This document shows, piece by piece, positions 60,531-64,000 of a stretch of DNA of 64,000 nucleotides (its first letter is position 1; each line of letters opens with the position of its first letter). The translations under genes were made by a program, and so were the position numbers. The stretch comes from CAVSRC01 sp963732845. Lineage in GTDB: Bacteria; Pseudomonadota; Alphaproteobacteria; Rhizobiales; Kaistiaceae. Under the pieces are notes generated by a model. The model was given only the letters and a program-made list of their open reading frames with translations, did not search any database and had not been told where the DNA came from. The DNA lies in contig CAVTBE010000014.1 in assembly GCA_963732845.1 (NCBI GenBank), positions 124,001 to 188,000 on the forward strand, written 5' to 3'.

Positions 60531-62698
60531 CCTCACACGCTCAAGCCGCCTTCGGCGCCCTCGATACGCCCGCCACCCTCCTCCCCGACGAGATCGACGC
60601 CCGCGCCCGCGCGCTGCTGGCCGAGCTGACCTTCGACGAGAAGCTCGGCTTGATGGACGGCGATCTGCCCTTCTGGCAGGGGCTCGCCAAGATCTCGGCG
60701 CCGCAGGGCTACAGCCGCGACTTCTGGGTCGCCGGCGCGGTCAAGCGTCTCGGCATCCCGGGCATCCGCTTCGTCGACGGGCCGCGCGGCTGCATCATGG
60801 ACGGCGCCACGACCTTCCCCGTATCGATGGCGCGCGGCGCCACCTTCGATCCCGCGCTGGAGGCGCGGGTCGGCGACGCCATCGGCCGCGAGATCCGGGC
60901 GCTTGGCGGTACCTATTTCGGCGGCGTGTGCATCAACCTGCTGCGCCACCCGGCCTGGGGCCGGGCGCAGGAGAGCTACGGCGAGGACTCCTTCCACCTC
61001 GGCATGATGGGCGCGGCGCTGGCGACCGGCGTGCAGAACCACGTCATGGCCTGCGTCAAGCATTTCGCCCTCAACTCGATGGAAAACGCCCGCCAGGACG
61101 TCGACGTGACGGCCGATGCCCGCACCCTGCACGAGGTCTATCTGGCCCATTTCAAGCGCGTGGTGGATGCCGGCGTCGCTTCGGTGATGACCGCCTACAA
61201 CAGCGTCAACGGCGAATGGGCCGGCCAGAACCGGCAGCTCATCACGGAAATCCTGAAGGACATGTGGGGCTTCACCGGCTTCACTGTCACCGATTTCATC
61301 ACTGGCATGCGCGACGCGAAAAAGGCGGGGCTCGCCGGCCAGGACGTCGAGATGCCCTTCGCGACGCTCTACGCGATGCACCTGAAGGGGCTGATCGAGC
61401 GTGGCGAGGTGCCTGCCGCCCGCGTTGACGATGCGGCGCTGCGCGTGCTGCGCCAGCAGGTGCGTTTCGGCCAGGGGCGCGACGCGGCGGATTATCCGCC
61501 GAGCGTCGTCGGCAGCGCTGCGCACCGCGCCATCGCCCGCGAAGCGGCGGAAAAAAGCATCGTGCTGCTCAAGAACGAAGGCGGCCTGCTGCCGCTTGCC
61601 GGCGGCCAGACGCTGGCCGTCATCGGCCGGCTCGCCGCCGAGCCCAATACCGGCGACGGCGGGTCGAGCATGACCCATCCGGACCATGTGGTGACGCCGC
61701 TCGAAGGCCTGCAGGCGGCGCTGGGCAACGCCGTCAGCCATGACGACGGCAGCGACCTCAAGCGTGCGGCGCAGGTCGCCGCTGCCGCCGGGACGGTGCT
61801 CGTGGTCGTCGGCTACACCCATGCCGACGAGGGCGAATACATTCCGCCCAATCAGCTGCAGCCGCACGCCGCCATGTTCCCGCCGCCCGGCCCCGGCGAG
61901 GAGGAGCTTGCCGACAAGCTCATCCACGGCATGGGCGAAGGCGGCTTTTCGCCCGGCGGCGACCGGCTGAGCCTGGCGCTGCGCGCGCAAGACGAGGCGC
62001 TGATCGGGGCAATTGCCGCCGCCAATCCGCGCACGATCGTCGCGGTCATGGCCGGCAGCGCCGTCATCATGGAGGCCCGGCGCCACACGGTGCCGGCGAT
62101 CCTCATGCTCTGGTATCCCGGCCAGGAGGGCGGCCACGCGCTCGCCGACATCCTCACCGGCAAGGTCAATCCGAGCGGCCGCCTGCCCTGCACCTTCCCG
62201 GCTTCGGCCGATCACCTGCCCTTCTTCGACCGCGACGCCACGGCGATCACCTACGACCTCTGGCACGGCTACCGGAAGCTTCTGCGCGACGGCAACCAGC
62301 CGGCCTACCCGTTCGGCTTCGGTCTCAGCTACACGCGCTTCGCCCACGCCAACCTCACGCTTGCCACCGACGCGCTCGCGGCCGACGACACGCTAGAGGC
62401 AACCGTCGACGTCACCAATACCGGCCGGCAAGCCGGCGACGACGTCGTCCAGCTCTACGTCGCCGTGCACGGCTCGGCCGTCGAACGGGCGCCGCGCGAG
62501 CTGAAGGCCTTCGCCCGCGTCCATCTCGCCCCTGGCGAGACAAGAAAGGTGCGCCTTGCCGTGCCGGTGGCCGATCTGGCCTGGTTCGACGAGGGCCGCG
62601 GCTGGGTGATCGAAGCCGCCGACTGCGAGGCGCTGGTCGCCCATCATGCCCACGACGGCACGCCGCTTTCCGCCCGCTTCCGCATCACCGGCCCCTGA
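60527..62698 (+). CDS. Glycoside hydrolase family 3 (beta-glucosidase-like)
   Basis: A 723-residue cytoplasmic glycosidase (no signal peptide) starting at ATG 60527. The (beta/alpha)8 domain has RFVDGPRGCIMDGATTFPVS, NLLRHPAWGRAQESYGEDSF, ACVKHFALNSMENARQDVDV and the nucleophile region FTVTDFITGMRDAKKAGLAG (TDF where SDW is commonest). The alpha/beta sandwich starts at SIVLLKNEGGLLPL. A fibronectin-III-like end includes YPFGFGLSYTRFAHANLTLA and DVTNTGRQAGDDVVQLYV. It probably hydrolyses the imported glycoside inside the cell. Translationally coupled to the ROK gene. Confidence 0.93.
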   Translation: MTSHAQAAFGALDTPATLLPDEIDARARALLAELTFDEKLGLMDGDLPFWQGLAKISAPQGYSRDFWVAGAVKRLGIPGIRFVDGPRGCIMDGATTFPVSMARGATFDPALEARVGDAIGREIRALGGTYFGGVCINLLRHPAWGRAQESYGEDSFHLGMMGAALATGVQNHVMACVKHFALNSMENARQDVDVTADARTLHEVYLAHFKRVVDAGVASVMTAYNSVNGEWAGQNRQLITEILKDMWGFTGFTVTDFITGMRDAKKAGLAGQDVEMPFATLYAMHLKGLIERGEVPAARVDDAALRVLRQQVRFGQGRDAADYPPSVVGSAAHRAIAREAAEKSIVLLKNEGGLLPLAGGQTLAVIGRLAAEPNTGDGGSSMTHPDHVVTPLEGLQAALGNAVSHDDGSDLKRAAQVAAAAGTVLVVVGYTHADEGEYIPPNQLQPHAAMFPPPGPGEEELADKLIHGMGEGGFSPGGDRLSLALRAQDEALIGAIAAANPRTIVAVMAGSAVIMEARRHTVPAILMLWYPGQEGGHALADILTGKVNPSGRLPCTFPASADHLPFFDRDATAITYDLWHGYRKLLRDGNQPAYPFGFGLSYTRFAHANLTLATDALAADDTLEATVDVTNTGRQAGDDVVQLYVAVHGSAVERAPRELKAFARVHLAPGETRKVRLAVPVADLAWFDEGRGWVIEAADCEALVAHHAHDGTPLSARFRITGP

Positions 62699-62743
62699 GG
62701 CCAGGCGCCAATCGCACGAAACATCCAAAATCAGGAGAAACCC

Positions 62744-63847
62744 TTGGACCCCGTCGGCATCGGCATCATCGGCTGCGGCAATATCAGCGGCGCCTATCTC
62801 AGCGCAGCGCGCTTCTTCCCCAACATCATCACGGTCCGCGCGGTGGCGGACATGAACCGCCAGGCAGCGGAGGCGCGCGGTGCCGAATTCGGCGTGCCGG
62901 TGAAGAGCGTCGAAGCGCTGCTTGCCGATCCGGAAATCGAGATCGTCGTCAATCTCACGGTGCCCGGCGCCCATGTGGCCGTCGGCCTGCAGGCAATCGC
63001 CGCCGGCAAGCACGTCCATTCGGAGAAGCCGCTCGGCATCAGCCTCGCCGAGGCGAAGACGCTGATCGATGCGGCCGAAGCCAAGGGCCTGCGCGTCGGC
63101 GCGGCGCCCGACACCTTCCTCGGCGGCGCCCACCAGACCTGCCGCAAGCTCATCGACGACGGCGCTATCGGCCAGCCGATCGGCGGCACTGCCATCTTCG
63201 GCACCGCCGGCCACGAACGCTGGCACCCGAACCCGGCCTTCTATTACCTCAAGGGCGGCGGGCCGATGCTCGACATGGGCCCCTACTACATCACCGACCT
63301 GGTCAACCTGCTGGGGCCGGTGAAGCGCGTCGCCGGCCTCACCTCGCGGCTGAGAGCCGAGCGGCTGATCACCAGCCAACCGCTCAACGGCACCAAGATC
63401 CCGGTCGAGGTCGCCACCCATGTGGCCGGCACCATGGAATTCCACTCCGGCGCGCTGATCACCATCGTCATGAGCTTCGACATCGCCCGCCACAGCCACC
63501 GGCCGATCGAACTTTATGGCAGCGACGGCGCGATGAGCGTGCCCGACCCGAACTTGTTCGGCGGCCAGATCGAGACCGCCACCGCTGCCATGGCGAACTG
63601 GCGCGCGACGCCGACGCTGCACGCCTATGCCAACGGCAATTTCCGCATTCTTGGCGCCGCCGACATGGCCCGCGCCATCCGCACGGGCCGGCCGCACCGG
63701 GCAAACGGAGCGCTTGCCTTCCACGTGCTCGAAGTGATGGAGGCGTTCCAGCGTTCCTCCGACGAGGGCGTGGCCATCGCCATTGAAAGCCGACCGGAGC
63801 GGCCGGCCATGCTGCCGGTCGATCTGGTCAACGGGATGCTCGACTGA
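62744..63847 (+). CDS. Gfo/Idh/MocA-family NAD(P)-dependent oxidoreductase
   Basis: A 367-residue sugar or inositol-type dehydrogenase. The N-terminal Rossmann fold has VGIGIIGCGNISGAYLSAAR and the second motif AAGKHVHSEKPLGISLAEAK (EKP family hallmark). The C-terminal domain has GGGPMLDMGPYYITDLVNLL (conserved Gly-Asp segment). The start is TTG 62744 with AGGAG 7 bases upstream. It follows the GH3 gene by 45 bases and precedes a ThuA-like gene; a ThuAB-like pairing (trehalose/disaccharide oxidation) is suggested. Confidence 0.93.
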   Translation: MDPVGIGIIGCGNISGAYLSAARFFPNIITVRAVADMNRQAAEARGAEFGVPVKSVEALLADPEIEIVVNLTVPGAHVAVGLQAIAAGKHVHSEKPLGISLAEAKTLIDAAEAKGLRVGAAPDTFLGGAHQTCRKLIDDGAIGQPIGGTAIFGTAGHERWHPNPAFYYLKGGGPMLDMGPYYITDLVNLLGPVKRVAGLTSRLRAERLITSQPLNGTKIPVEVATHVAGTMEFHSGALITIVMSFDIARHSHRPIELYGSDGAMSVPDPNLFGGQIETATAAMANWRATPTLHAYANGNFRILGAADMARAIRTGRPHRANGALAFHVLEVMEAFQRSSDEGVAIAIESRPERPAMLPVDLVNGMLD

Positions 63848-63875
63848 GCGACACAAACCAATTCGGAGGACTCTT

Positions 63876-64000
63876 ATGCGTGAGGCAATGATCGTCTGGG
63901 GCGGCTGGAGCGGCCACGAGCCGGAACAGGGTGCCCATCTCGTCGGCGGCATGATCGAGGAGGAAGGCTTCAAGGTCTACATCGAGAACACCACCGAGGC
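63876..64000 (+). CDS. ThuA-like (trehalose utilisation) protein, 5' part only
   Basis: Only the first ~41 residues are in the window. They begin MREAMIVWGGWSGHEPEQGA, which matches the ThuA-like domain start (IVWGGW-GHxPE). An SD GGAGGA lies 8 bases before ATG 63876. The domain is a class-I glutamine-amidotransferase-like fold found in disaccharide catabolic loci. It is 28 bases from the upstream oxidoreductase and part of the same operon. Confidence 0.85.
   Translation, partial: MREAMIVWGGWSGHEPEQGAHLVGGMIEEEGFKVYIENTTE

Overview
The window is high-GC, densely coded DNA from an alphaproteobacterium, most likely of the order Hyphomicrobiales (Rhizobiales). Pointers are an aapJQMP-type general amino-acid ABC operon divergent from metC, B12 genes of the cobU/cobQ/cobD type under a cobalamin riboswitch, a ThuA-type sugar locus with ROK regulator, and a cysK-alaX-sseA block. 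The species cannot be named from the sequence alone.

Layout. 1-6.8 kb: vitamin B12 uptake and late synthesis (FecCD-type permease, TonB receptor, BtuF-like binding protein, cobD, cobQ, a frameshifted cobU, and a cobalamin riboswitch followed by an SD-masking hairpin and a 20-codon ORF). 6.9-9.1 kb: ammonium channel, PII protein, a small membrane protein and tRNA-Asn. 9.4-24.8 kb: a co-directional catabolic cluster with UbiD/UbiX decarboxylase genes, a complete Dpp-type ABC transporter, a PEP-mutase/isocitrate-lyase-family enzyme, a cyclic amidohydrolase, an N-carbamoyl amino-acid hydrolase, a histidine ammonia-lyase-like enzyme and two head-to-tail LysR units. It lies between tRNA-Asn and an IS30-type transposase remnant (25.2 kb). 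25.8-28.0 kb: TerC-like protein and NhaA antiporter. 28.4-35.3 kb: FAD-dependent oxidoreductase, MalEFGK-type sugar ABC system and divergent GlxA/AraC-type regulator. 35.4-46.1 kb: metA with a candidate SAM riboswitch, DUF2207/LemA pair, CtaG-like protein, acyltransferase, photolyase, then cysK-alaX-sseA. 46.2-52.7 kb: OmpA-family protein with a Pro/Ala/Lys repeat, and the aap operon. 52.9-64 kb: metC, a frameshifted GT39-type glycosyltransferase, and a divergent sugar-uptake/utilisation locus (binding protein and two permeases against ROK repressor, GH3 glycosidase, Gfo/Idh/MocA oxidoreductase and ThuA-like protein running off the end).

How the parts work together. The 9.4-24.8 kb cluster is the most unusual segment. 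Its ammonia-lyase keeps the residues associated with histidine selectivity and would make an imidazole-acrylate. The hydantoinase-like and carbamoylase-like enzymes could finish a route through a hydantoin and an N-carbamoyl amino acid. A prenylated-flavin decarboxylase pair, which is known to act on acrylic and heteroaromatic acids, takes a place where hutU/hutI would be expected. This is an inferred pathway, not a demonstrated one. Several genes (cobU twice, LysR unit, glycosyltransferase) carry apparent single-base indels in G/C-rich stretches, so either local decay or base-calling error must be considered.
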